From: Nocardia aurantiaca
GTDB taxonomy: Bacteria; Actinomycetota; Actinomycetes; Mycobacteriales; Mycobacteriaceae
NCBI RefSeq assembly: GCF_009708175.1
Contig: NZ_WMBB01000009.1
Span: forward strand, 62,001 to 126,000
DNA: 64,000 nt
Direction of reading: 5' to 3'
The position numbers were made by a program, and so were the translations under genes. The notes beneath the pieces are model-generated. The model did no database searches. It was given only the letters and a program-made list of their open reading frames with translations, and was not told the DNA's origin. Every line of letters starts with the position of its first letter. Positions within the stretch are counted from its first letter, which is position 1. This document shows positions 22,076 to 29,702 of this stretch, in pieces.

Positions 22076-23091
22076 TTACCTTTCGTGAGCTCGAAGGGCC
22101 GGAAGCGGCGCTTCCCGTAGAGCCGGTCGAGCAGATCGTCGAATTCCCCGAGCAGGTCCGCGGCATCGGGCCGCAGGCGTGGATCGGATTGCAGGCATCC
22201 GGTGGCGTAGGCCCGCATGGGGGCGGGCGCGCGATCGCCGAGCATGGTGAGCATCAGCCGATGGGCGAGGTGGACATCCGTGGCGGGGGAGACCTCGTCC
22301 CGGATCTCCGGCGGATAGTCGAGGGATTTCAGCGTGGCCGCCGCCGGATTGCCCGGCCGGGTCGCGAAAGACCATCCCGTCAGCACGATTCCGTGCAATC
22401 GCGGATGCACCAGCACATTGGCCGGACTGATGGCCGTGTGCACCCACCCCGCCAGCCGCGCACCGGCCAGGCAGCGCAGCAGCCGGCGATGCATCCAGGC
22501 GTAGTCGCGCGGGTCCAGGCCGTCGGGATAGGCGGCTCGCACGTCCTCGAGCGTCACGAATTCCTCGACGAGCGCGCCGAGCACGTTGACCGTGCGGTGC
22601 TCTCCGGTCGCGGAATCCAGATGATCGACCGTGTCGACGAGTTCCGGGAAGTAGGGCCGCAGCCACTCGTGTTCTTCCGCCACGGCCGCGATGTCGCGCA
22701 GGGCATTCCGTTCTCCGGCCAGCAGCCGATTGGCCGCCGCCCGCCGCGGGATCTTCACGACTCGATCCGATCCGCTGCGGTACACATCGGCGATCGAGCC
22801 GGACGCGTGCAGCGCCCCGACTCTGTACCGTCCGTGCGCCCCGATCACCTCGAAGGCGGGCTCGTCCGGATCCAGCCAGTGCCGGTACAGCTCGGCCAGC
22901 CGCGCGAACGCCGCCCCGGCGATCCCCGCGTCCACGGCCTCCGCCCGATCCGGATGAACGATCCTCGCCAGCCGGTGATACCGCCGCCGCGCGTCCTGCC
23001 GCGCCGTGGAATCCGTTGCGGCAGCGCCGAACAGATCCTCGGGCCGCCGGGCCGCCAGGATATTCTCCGCGGCTTCTCGCGCTGTCGTCAT
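22072..23091 (-). CDS. J-domain protein fused to a degenerate protein-kinase domain
   Basis: A 339-aa two-domain protein. Residues about 10-75 form a DnaJ-like J domain with RYHRLARIVHPDRA, where HPD is at 46-48, so it could recruit DnaK. Residues 85-325 have a kinase fold: a glycine-poor loop ASGSIADVYRSG, the ATP Lys in VVKIP (K113), and a possible alpha-C Glu (E127). HTAISPANVL (218-227) replaces HRDLKPxN, and LTGWS replaces DFG. The catalytic and metal-binding Asp are thus both missing, so it is probably a pseudokinase. The ATG has no Shine-Dalgarno sequence and lies just behind a TAGTCT -10-like element, so the mRNA may be leaderless. It heads the vWA/PurA-like/NUDIX unit. Confidence 0.78.
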   Translation of the reverse strand: MTTAREAAENILAARRPEDLFGAAATDSTARQDARRRYHRLARIVHPDRAEAVDAGIAGAAFARLAELYRHWLDPDEPAFEVIGAHGRYRVGALHASGSIADVYRSGSDRVVKIPRRAAANRLLAGERNALRDIAAVAEEHEWLRPYFPELVDTVDHLDSATGEHRTVNVLGALVEEFVTLEDVRAAYPDGLDPRDYAWMHRRLLRCLAGARLAGWVHTAISPANVLVHPRLHGIVLTGWSFATRPGNPAAATLKSLDYPPEIRDEVSPATDVHLAHRLMLTMLGDRAPAPMRAYATGCLQSDPRLRPDAADLLGEFDDLLDRLYGKRRFRPFELTKGK

Positions 23092-23092
23092 T

Positions 23093-23115
23093 GTTTTAGA
23101 CTAAATGACTAAAAC
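23093..23115 (-). promoter_or_regulatory. AT-rich inverted repeat/promoter of the J-pseudokinase operon
   Basis: GTTTTAG (23093-23099) and CTAAAAC (23109-23115) form a perfect 7-bp inverted repeat around ACTAAATGA; a second small palindrome TTTAGACTAAA overlaps it. On the minus strand TAGTCT lies 6 nt before the A of the ATG and could be the -10. A strongly AT-rich dyad in this GC-rich DNA, overlapping the probable start of transcription, suggests a repressor site. Confidence 0.55.
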
Positions 23116-23186
23116 GGTGCCCGCCAGAGGTTCGGGACAACTTTTTGTAGCTTCGACAAAAAGCCTGTTCGCAACTCGTCCGGCTG

Positions 23187-24338
23187 TCAGCGGCCCGGAT
23201 GCGCCACCCATCCGGCGACAACGGCCAGGCTGGTGGGGCGGTGCACCGCGAGAAAGCCGAAAGGTCGGTCGAAGGTCACCGTGGTGTGCAGCGCGGTGCG
23301 CTCCTTGTGGAGGAATCGCGCGCTGGCGAGGTTCATGGTCATGGCGGTGACCGCGGCGGCGTCGAACCCGTCCTTGGTGAACCGTGCGAACACGTCCTGC
23401 GCGGCCTGGTCGACGTACAGCGGGTGCTCCGACATGCCCGGAAAGTGGCCGCGCGCACTGTCGGTGACCGTTGTCAGGCCGAACAGCGCGGACTGCTCGA
23501 TCAGATCGTGCAGGCAGCGAATCTCGAAGGGCGGCAACGACATCTCCAGGCGGTCGCCCTGTCCGCGATCCTTCACGGCCTTGACGTTCAGTCCGGGCGA
23601 GCGGGTGCCGGCGGGCAGGTGCCCGCGGACCGGGACGGTTCCGGCGAGGGCTTCGAGGCCGGCGGTGAGGACCGCGCCCGGCGTTCCCCTGCCCAGCAGC
23701 AGATGGACGTCGAGATCGCCTGTGCCGCAGACGATCACACGCGTCACCGGATCCGTGGCGTCGAGAATGGTTGCGTCCTGGGGGCGCGACGAAGAGCGCG
23801 TCAACGCGGGGCCGGCATGTCCCCGCCACGGCCCGTCGGTGATCGACATGGTGTCTTCGTGGAACGGGTCGAGCCACGTGGTTCGTGCCGCCAGCGCGGT
23901 GGCGAGCACCATGACCGTCATGCTGTCGACCGGAAGCGGGAACTTCTCGATGAGGCCGCCGGTGTGGCGGTCCGCCCAGGTGTCGAGCGCGGCCTGGTCG
24001 GTGATGGCCTGCACGGTTCCGGCGGGCAGGCTCGTCGACCACTCCCGGCGCAGCGGCAACCCCTGACGAACCCAGATGCCGAGGGCCGCCGACACCGATT
24101 CGGCCTGGGCGAGGGTGTGCAGCAGCTCCAGCGCGCCGGCGTGCGCGTCGGCGGCGGGCAGGCCGGTGGCCGCGGCGAGTTCGGAGCGCCCGGGCTCCTC
24201 GGCGGTGGCGGCCAAGAGCGCCAGCAGCGGCCATGCGCCGCAACCGGATAGGACGAAGTCGCCGGGCCCGGCGGTCGCGCACCAGCGGGCGGTGAGGCGG
24301 TTGGCGGCGTCGATGTGGACGGACAAGGCGGTCGGCAT
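23187..24338 (-). CDS. Serpin-family protein
   Basis: A 383-aa protein with the length and C-terminal signature of serpins, suicide inhibitors of proteases. The closest motif is DRPFGFLAVHRPTSLAVVAG then WVAHP, which matches the serpin end FxADHPFxFxI...GRVxxP. Earlier helices such as FVLSGCGAWPLLALLAATAEEPGRSELAAATG fit the N-terminal helical part of the fold. I see no signal peptide, so it would act in the cytoplasm unless exported by another route. It may have lost inhibitory function, as many bacterial serpins are poorly studied. It lies 95 bp upstream of the J-pseudokinase gene on the same strand and is divergent from the DUF4334 gene. Confidence 0.72.
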   Translation of the reverse strand: MPTALSVHIDAANRLTARWCATAGPGDFVLSGCGAWPLLALLAATAEEPGRSELAAATGLPAADAHAGALELLHTLAQAESVSAALGIWVRQGLPLRREWSTSLPAGTVQAITDQAALDTWADRHTGGLIEKFPLPVDSMTVMVLATALAARTTWLDPFHEDTMSITDGPWRGHAGPALTRSSSRPQDATILDATDPVTRVIVCGTGDLDVHLLLGRGTPGAVLTAGLEALAGTVPVRGHLPAGTRSPGLNVKAVKDRGQGDRLEMSLPPFEIRCLHDLIEQSALFGLTTVTDSARGHFPGMSEHPLYVDQAAQDVFARFTKDGFDAAAVTAMTMNLASARFLHKERTALHTTVTFDRPFGFLAVHRPTSLAVVAGWVAHPGR

Positions 24339-24393
24339 GACGCCAGCCTAGGTGTGGTGTGGGGGATGATCGCGGGATACAGTGAGAGGAAAT

Positions 24394-24987
24394 ATGTCGT
24401 TTGCCCTCACCGAGGAGATGATGATGGTTGCCGCTGACTCGGCGACGGAGGGCGCCGCGCGCCTCGAGGCGTTGATGGCCGCCGGAAGTACGGCCGCGCA
24501 GGCGTGGGAATTGTTCGACAGCCTGCCCGCCGTGCGCGTCGACGAGGTGACAACCGGTCGGTGGCGCGGGGACGAAGTGGGGACCGGACATCCCTGGGAC
24601 AGGCTGCTGGTGGAATCGGGTTGGTACGGGAAGCAATTCGACAGCGCGGACAGTGTGCAGCCGCTGCTGTTCTCCGGACCCGGCGGGGATATCTTTGCCG
24701 TCGATCCACGGCGGGTACCGCTGTTCCTGGCGGGGCACGTGCCGGCGTCGGCGCTGAAGCCGGTGCGGCGCTCGCTCGGCGTGTTGCGCCCGCTCCTGCG
24801 GACCCGTGCGCCGCGGGCGCGGCTACGGAATCTGGAATTCCGTGGAAAGACCAGTGCGGCAATGATCTACGACGATCTGCCGATCATCGATATCTTCCGC
24901 AGGGTCGACGAGAACACGCTACTGGGCGTCATGGATAAGCGCGGGCTGAACGAACCGTACTTCTTCGTGCTGTATCGCGACCGGTAG
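24394..24987 (+). CDS. DUF4334 / GXWXG domain protein
   Basis: This 197-aa protein matches the two-part DUF4334 family. The first half has the GXWXG motif in the form TTGRWRGDE, and the second half has LEFRGKTSAAMIYDDLPIIDIFRRVDENTLLGVMD and a closing PYFFVLYRD, both typical. The family is common in actinobacteria and of unknown function, with a lipocalin-like or beta-barrel fold suggested. The ATG at 24394 has GAGAGGAA directly upstream and is better than GTG 24382. It shares a 55-bp divergent spacer with the serpin gene and is followed after 81 bp by a flavin hydroxylase, which could be a functional partner. Confidence 0.85.
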   Translation: MSFALTEEMMMVAADSATEGAARLEALMAAGSTAAQAWELFDSLPAVRVDEVTTGRWRGDEVGTGHPWDRLLVESGWYGKQFDSADSVQPLLFSGPGGDIFAVDPRRVPLFLAGHVPASALKPVRRSLGVLRPLLRTRAPRARLRNLEFRGKTSAAMIYDDLPIIDIFRRVDENTLLGVMDKRGLNEPYFFVLYRDR

Positions 24988-25068
24988 CGGGCCGGCGAAG
25001 CGTCTGTGCCCGAGCCGGACTCGGCCTATCATCGAGGTTGACGGTGGTCTTCGGCTCGGGAGGTCCCG

Positions 25069-26301
25069 ATGGAACGCACGACCTGTCTCATCGTCGGTGG
25101 GGGACCGGCGGGAATGTTTCTGGGACTGATGCTCGCCCGCGGCGGCGTCGAGGTCACCGTGTTGGAGAAACACGGTGACTTCCTGCGCGACTTCCGCGGC
25201 GACACCGTGCATCCGACCACCCTGGAACTCATCGATGCCCTGGGCCTGCGTGAGGACTTCGCGAAACTGCCGCAGCGGCGGCTGAATACCGTGCAGATTC
25301 CCATCGGTGGCCGGATGGTGCCGCTGGCGAGCTTCGGGCACATTCCGGGCAGGCACAAGTATGTGGCCATGGTGCCGCAGTGGGATCTTTTGGATCTGCT
25401 GGCCCGCGCCGGTGATGTCGAACCGACCTTCCGGCTGCGGCTGAATACCGAAGCGGTGGATCTCCTGCACGAGCACGGCCGGGTAACCGGTGTCCACTAC
25501 CGCACGAAAGACGGTGCGACCGGGGAGATTCGGGCCGACCTCACGGTCGCTTGCGACGGCCGCTCGTCGGTGCTGCGCGCGGGTGCCGGTCTCGGGGTGC
25601 GGAACTGGGCGACACCCTTCGACACCTGGTGGTTCCGGATCCCGCGCCACGGCACCGACCCGGCCGGGCTGATCGCGGTGGTCAGCGCCCATCGAGTGGT
25701 GGTCATGTTCGACCGCGGCGACTACTGGCAGAGCGCCACCCTCATCGCCAAGGGCAGCGACCCGGAATTGCGGGCGCGGCAACCGGTCGCGGAGATCATG
25801 CGCAGCCTCGCCGCAGTGGTGCCGTGGCTGACCGACCGCATCGACGCCCTCCAGAGCTGGGACGAGGTGAAACTGCTGGACGTCAAACTGGATCGGCTGG
25901 ACCGGTGGTACACCGACGGGCTGCTGTGCATCGGCGACGCCGCACACGCCATGTCGCCGATCGGCGGGGTCGGCATCAACCTGGCGGTCCAGGACGCGGT
26001 CGCCGCGGCGCGCATTCTCGGTCCTAAACTGCTGTCGCACACCGTGACCACCGCGGATCTGGCCCGGGTGCAGCGCCGCCGGCTGCTGCCGACCGCCGTC
26101 GTCCAGGGCATGCAGCGCCTGGCCCATGCTCAGCTTGTGCGCCCAGCCGTCGCGGGTCGGCTGAATATCTCGAATTCTCGCGACACGCCCATGCCGTTGA
26201 AGGTCTTCCGCCGTATCCCGGTGATACGCAGTCTTCCCATCTTCCTGGTGGCACGGGGTGTCATTTCCGAACCGGTTCCGGAATTCGCCCGCCGCGCCTG
26301 A
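25069..26301 (+). CDS. FAD-dependent aromatic hydroxylase-type oxidoreductase
   Basis: A 410-aa flavoprotein of the p-hydroxybenzoate hydroxylase fold. The N-terminal Rossmann motif is LIVGGGPAGMFLGLMLARGG with VTVLEKH closing the ADP site. The DG motif is VACDGRSSVLR, and the second FAD motif is GLLCIGDAAHAMSPIGGVGIN. The enzyme would use NAD(P)H and O2 to hydroxylate an aromatic or polyketide-like substrate. About 40 C-terminal residues (LKVFRRIPVIRSLPIFLVARG) are hydrophobic and basic and may touch the membrane. A Shine-Dalgarno GGAGG lies before the ATG. The substrate cannot be told; no biosynthetic cluster surrounds it. Confidence 0.88.
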   Translation: MERTTCLIVGGGPAGMFLGLMLARGGVEVTVLEKHGDFLRDFRGDTVHPTTLELIDALGLREDFAKLPQRRLNTVQIPIGGRMVPLASFGHIPGRHKYVAMVPQWDLLDLLARAGDVEPTFRLRLNTEAVDLLHEHGRVTGVHYRTKDGATGEIRADLTVACDGRSSVLRAGAGLGVRNWATPFDTWWFRIPRHGTDPAGLIAVVSAHRVVVMFDRGDYWQSATLIAKGSDPELRARQPVAEIMRSLAAVVPWLTDRIDALQSWDEVKLLDVKLDRLDRWYTDGLLCIGDAAHAMSPIGGVGINLAVQDAVAAARILGPKLLSHTVTTADLARVQRRRLLPTAVVQGMQRLAHAQLVRPAVAGRLNISNSRDTPMPLKVFRRIPVIRSLPIFLVARGVISEPVPEFARRA

Positions 26302-26452
26302 ACGGTGGCCGGGCGCCCGAGCGCGGTTCGAGGCGCGGCCGTCAATCGCTCTGTGCCGCAAACGATCCGGTCGACCGGAGGGTCGCCCTCCAGCCGGAGT
26401 TCCGCTGACATCCCTCCGGTGCGGGGAGTGCTCGCGGCGTCCGAATCCCTCG

Positions 26453-27079
26453 TTACCGGACACCGCGCGGGCGGAATTGAATGCTGATGCGCGGCCCCAC
26501 GGGCCGCTTGGTCTTGGGCACCGCGTGCTCCCAGGTGCGCTGGCAGGAGCCGCCCATGACGATGAGATCCCCGTGCCCGAGTGGATATCGCACGCTCGCC
26601 CCGCCGCCGCGCGGGCGCAGCAGCAGCGCGCGTGCCGCGCCCACCGAGACGATGGCCACCATGGTGTCCTCGGTCGCCCCGCGTCCGAACGTATCGCCGT
26701 GCCAGGCGACGCTGTCGTCCCCGTCGCGGTAATAACACAGGCCCGCCGTCGCGAACGGCTCGCCCAGTTCACCGGAGTAGTATGCGCTCAACGCCTCCCG
26801 TGCCCCGCTCAGCACCGGATCCGGTAGCTCCCGCCCCGCGTCGTAGAAGCACAGCAGCCGCGGCACATCCACCATCCGGTCGTACATGGCTCGCCGATCC
26901 GCGCGCCACGGCACCTCCGTCACGAGCCGTTCGAACAGCACGTCCGCGCCGCTCAACCAGCCCGGCAGCAGATCAACCCAGGCTCCGTCGCCGAGCTCGG
27001 TGCGCCGCATCCCCCGCAGTGCACCGAGCTCCACCTGCCCGAAGCCGTCCAGAAGCGATCCCTGCCAAGGTGTCGACAT
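26453..27079 (-). CDS. alkB: AlkB-type 2-oxoglutarate/Fe(II) dioxygenase
   Basis: AlkB removes methyl groups from 1-methyladenine and 3-methylcytosine in DNA by oxidation. The 208-aa protein has the iron ligands His and Asp in VAWHGDTFG and the distal His in TWEHAVPKT. The 2-oxoglutarate-binding Arg is in RISIQFRPR, preceded by GDLIVMGGSCQ. Substrate-side residues in LCYYRDGDDSV are typical. The ATG at 27079 is taken; TTG 27085 is possible. A textbook LexA box lies 22-37 bp upstream, so this gene is very likely part of the SOS response. The gene is convergent with the flavin hydroxylase. Confidence 0.9.
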   Translation of the reverse strand: MSTPWQGSLLDGFGQVELGALRGMRRTELGDGAWVDLLPGWLSGADVLFERLVTEVPWRADRRAMYDRMVDVPRLLCFYDAGRELPDPVLSGAREALSAYYSGELGEPFATAGLCYYRDGDDSVAWHGDTFGRGATEDTMVAIVSVGAARALLLRPRGGGASVRYPLGHGDLIVMGGSCQRTWEHAVPKTKRPVGPRISIQFRPRGVR

Positions 27080-27100
27080 ACACAAGAATCTACCACAGGT

Positions 27101-27116
27101 GCGAACATATGTTCGA
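27101..27116. promoter_or_regulatory. LexA (SOS) box in front of alkB
   Basis: GCGAACATATGTTCGA at 27101-27116 contains the perfect 14-bp palindrome CGAACATATGTTCG and matches the actinobacterial LexA consensus TCGAAC-N4-GTTCGA at all but the first base. A TAGATT (minus strand, 27088-27093) between it and the ATG is a likely -10, so LexA would cover the promoter. Confidence 0.85.
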
Positions 27117-27798
27117 TACCGGCCGTTGCGTGCCGCGAGGTCCGGGGGCTCCGGACCGGTGAGGTCGCGTCTTCAATTGTCGCGGGTCGGCGATGGTTCC
27201 AACCGACGGGTGATCGGAACCGGGGCGGCGACATGGCGGCTCCAGGTGATTGCTGCTTCCGGCTGCGCGTTTCGTTTGTGGTGCTGTGGTGATAGCCGAG
27301 AGTGTCAGCGGCGATCGGTGGGGGCATCTGCCGGACGTGGTTGGCGTATGAGGTCGGCGCCAACCGGTAGATCGACGGCGGCTACCGATCCAACGAGAAT
27401 GCCGATCGGGCAGCCGAATACGGGCTGGTGCTGGTGCTCACCACTCGGCGGCAGATCACGGATGCCGCTGGACTGGGGCCATGCGTCTTTCAGCTGCAAC
27501 TCCTCGTCTGCGAACATCCGCGGCGGCACGAAATCCAACCTCTGGCACACCGATCAATCTCATCGGCAGCCGAGCCGAACATCAACAGCCTCGCCCGCGG
27601 TCTCAACGAGAGCAAACGCCTTCTGCCCAGCTCATACGTCGAATGTTGTTGGATTCTTCGGCGTTTACTACCGGAGCGCCTTTCTGTCCGGCAGTCATGC
27701 CTGCCAGCCCAACCCGTGTGCGGTCGTAGCCGCGTGGGATGGCAGTCCGGTCCCTCGTCATTCGAGGGACCGTGGAAACGGTTGCGGCGGCGGCTGAT
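27117..27798. other. Gene-poor region, no supported coding sequence
   Basis: About 680 bp with mixed frames, lower GC than the neighbours and no consistent third-position bias. Short open frames on both strands have no motif I recognise. It may hold the remains of a lost gene or an old insertion boundary next to the Roadblock genes. No terminal repeats are seen. Confidence 0.5.
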
Positions 27799-28170
27799 TC
27801 AGATTTCGAGTTCTTCGTCGATCTTGCGCAGATGGTGACGAGCCAGAGCGAGATTGCCGCGGATGCGGTCGAGGGCGAGATAGAGGAACAGGCGACTCGA
27901 CGGGTGGGCGCTCAGTGGGCGCAGCAGATGGTACTGACCGGTCAGGGTGATCAGGATGTCTTCGATCCCCTCGTCGAGGCCGAGCTGTTCGATGGTGCGC
28001 ATCTTGGCGCGGACCACCTCGGTATTGCCGGCCGCGCCGACCTGCAGGTCCAGGGATCGGGATCCCCCGGCGGTGCCGAGGGTCATCCCGCTGCTGTAGT
28101 CGACGACCGCGGCGCCGAGCGCCCCGTCGATGTTCATCATTTCCTTCAGTGCCACATCCAGATTCGACAT
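27799..28170 (-). CDS. Roadblock/LC7-like protein (distal of a pair)
   Basis: A 123-aa protein with the size and secondary structure of Roadblock/LC7 domains, small dimers that act with Ras-like GTPases. It starts with a helix (SNLDVALKEMMNIDGALGAAVVDYSSGMTLG) and then a strand-rich core with LDEGIEDILITLTGQYHLLRPL and a last helix LALARHHLRKIDEELEI. In actinobacteria such proteins sit in conservons beside a sensor kinase, a DUF742 protein and a GTPase, but none of these is here. It lies 49 bp behind a second Roadblock gene on the same strand. The two could form a heterodimer; this is inference. Confidence 0.68.
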   Translation of the reverse strand: MSNLDVALKEMMNIDGALGAAVVDYSSGMTLGTAGGSRSLDLQVGAAGNTEVVRAKMRTIEQLGLDEGIEDILITLTGQYHLLRPLSAHPSSRLFLYLALDRIRGNLALARHHLRKIDEELEI

Positions 28171-28219
28171 GGGTCTCCCTTTCTATGTGATATCACCGAT
28201 CAGTGGAATTCAGGTGCCG

Positions 28220-28675
28220 TCAGTGGCGATGGGCCGGCGCCAATGTCGCTGCGATGGCGCGGGCCGCCGGGCGGGCCTCCAGATGAACACGGGCCAGCGT
28301 GGCGTCGGAGTCCGTGAGCAGGGCCAGGCAGGCCGTGGGGCCGGCGCGGTAGACCGCCACATGACCGACGCCGCTGTCGAGCACCACCTCGTGCAGGTCG
28401 GCGCCGTGGGTGGCGGCCGCGAAGGTCAGCGACACCGACAGCAGTGCCGCGGTCAGCGCCGCGATGCCGGTTGCTTCTATGACATCCGGGAGATCCTCGG
28501 CCATCAGCAGGCCGTCACTCGAGGCCACTGCGGATCCGATCAGATGCGGAACACGTCGACGCAGCGTACGCAGGTGGGCGTCGAGGTCGCTGTCCACCGA
28601 ATCCGTACGCGGTGAATTGATACGAGCGCCGCTTCCCGGTCCGGTGAGGGTGATGGCTTCCGGCGTGATCGTCAT
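28220..28675 (-). CDS. Roadblock/LC7-like protein (proximal of a pair)
   Basis: A 151-aa protein. After about 25 flexible residues it shows the Roadblock pattern: DLDAHLRTLRRRVPHLIGSAVASSDGLLMAEDLPD, then ATGIAALTAALLSVSLTFAAAT, LHEVVLDSGVGHVAVYRAGPTACLALLTDSD and a closing helix with ARPAARAIAATL. The start ATG 28675 has GGAGA 8 nt upstream; a longer frame upstream has no homology. It is the promoter-proximal gene of a two-gene unit. No GTPase or sensor kinase of a conservon is present in the window, so the pair is either an orphan set or acts with partners encoded elsewhere. Confidence 0.75.
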   Translation of the reverse strand: MTITPEAITLTGPGSGARINSPRTDSVDSDLDAHLRTLRRRVPHLIGSAVASSDGLLMAEDLPDVIEATGIAALTAALLSVSLTFAAATHGADLHEVVLDSGVGHVAVYRAGPTACLALLTDSDATLARVHLEARPAARAIAATLAPAHRH

Positions 28676-29289
28676 AGGCTCGTCTCCTGTCTCGGCTGGA
28701 ACCTCTTCGCTCAAACTCGTGCGACTTCGCACCGCGGCCCGGCGACGCTCCACACGGAAACGTGCGCGTGCGGCGTGCCCGCCCCGGCTGGGCGCCACGT
28801 ACCCCTGTCGATCTCGAGCCGAACACGTTGTGTCACTGCGTGATCTATGACGAGCTCTGCATTGCCGCGGCACAGCGCTTCGATTCCGAAACCACCGCAA
28901 CTGGACGAACGAACACAATGACCATGACGTGCGCGCGTCAACGCCTCTGATCCCATTGGGGCGCTGATGGTTTCACAAGCCCACCTTCGACTCCATCCAG
29001 GATAGCGATCCATCGGCGAATGCGCAGCAACAACTTGTAATCCGGTACCGAGAATGAATTTCAGGGTTGGCGCTCCGTCATATCCGAACCGTCGACTCCG
29101 GACGAGTTGCGCGCCCGGGCATTTCAAATCCGACCGACCAGTCGTGTCGCGTTCGTTGACTTCGCACGCCGATCGGTCACGCGGGGCAGGGCTGCTTCGA
29201 GGCTCTCCGGTCGGCACGCGGCTGGCGGCCTCGGTCTGAATGGTCGACATGCGTGCGGCCGGGCGTTGGGCCTGGCCGCGAGCGTCCGA
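28676..29289. other. Intergenic region upstream of the Roadblock genes
   Basis: About 610 bp without a gene that I can support. Open frames on both strands lack motifs and codon bias. It must hold the promoter of the Roadblock pair, which I could not place with confidence. It borders the TetR pseudogene. Confidence 0.45.
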
Positions 29290-29699
29290 TATCACTCGGG
29301 CCCGGACCTGATCGTGCCGGTTCACGAAGTCGAGGAACCGCGGAATCACCCGCGCGAGGTCATCAGGGCGGTGTCGATCGGCCTGATGCCGCTGGATGAT
29401 GTGCGGCGTCAGGACAATCGGGTGTTCGCGGCGTTCATGCGGCCGATCCGACCGGGAATACCCGTCACCTCGGAGGAGATGATGGGTGCGCCGCGGTATC
29501 TGATCACCGGCTTCTCCGAGCAGCTGCCGCGGGAGCGTCCGGGGGGAAACCCGATACGCGTGCACTGGAACTCGATGCGGAGCTGGTCGTGCTCGCGGTC
29601 ACCGGGATCGGTCGGGCGGTCCTGGCCGGCGGGGCCACCCGGGAGACGGCGGTCGAACTACTCGACCACCTGCTCGACCGGGTGTTCACCGCGAAATAG
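29290..29699 (+). pseudogene. Decayed TetR-family regulator (C-terminal half, frameshifted)
   Basis: Two adjacent pieces in different frames look like the ligand domain of a TetR protein of the TetR_C_6 type. The first has LMPLDDVRRQDNRVFAAFM (about 29386-29442), which matches the family's LPLDxxRRxExRVWLAF. The second, shifted, has ALELDAELVVLAVTGIGRAVLAGG and TAVELLDHLLDRVFTAK before the TAG at 29697. The change of frame lies between about 29440 and 29540. No HTH is recognisable upstream. The piece is convergent with the alpha/beta hydrolase gene. A sequencing error could explain the frameshift but not the missing HTH. Confidence 0.55.
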
Positions 29700-29702
29700 G
29701 GG

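Noticed and set aside
26886-27797. Plus-strand open frame of 303 codons
   Set aside because: It begins antisense to alkB, passes through the LexA box and has no domain or codon bias.
28711-29565. Minus-strand open frame of 284 codons upstream of the Roadblock genes
   Set aside because: No motif, unusual composition, and it runs over the TetR remnant on the other strand.
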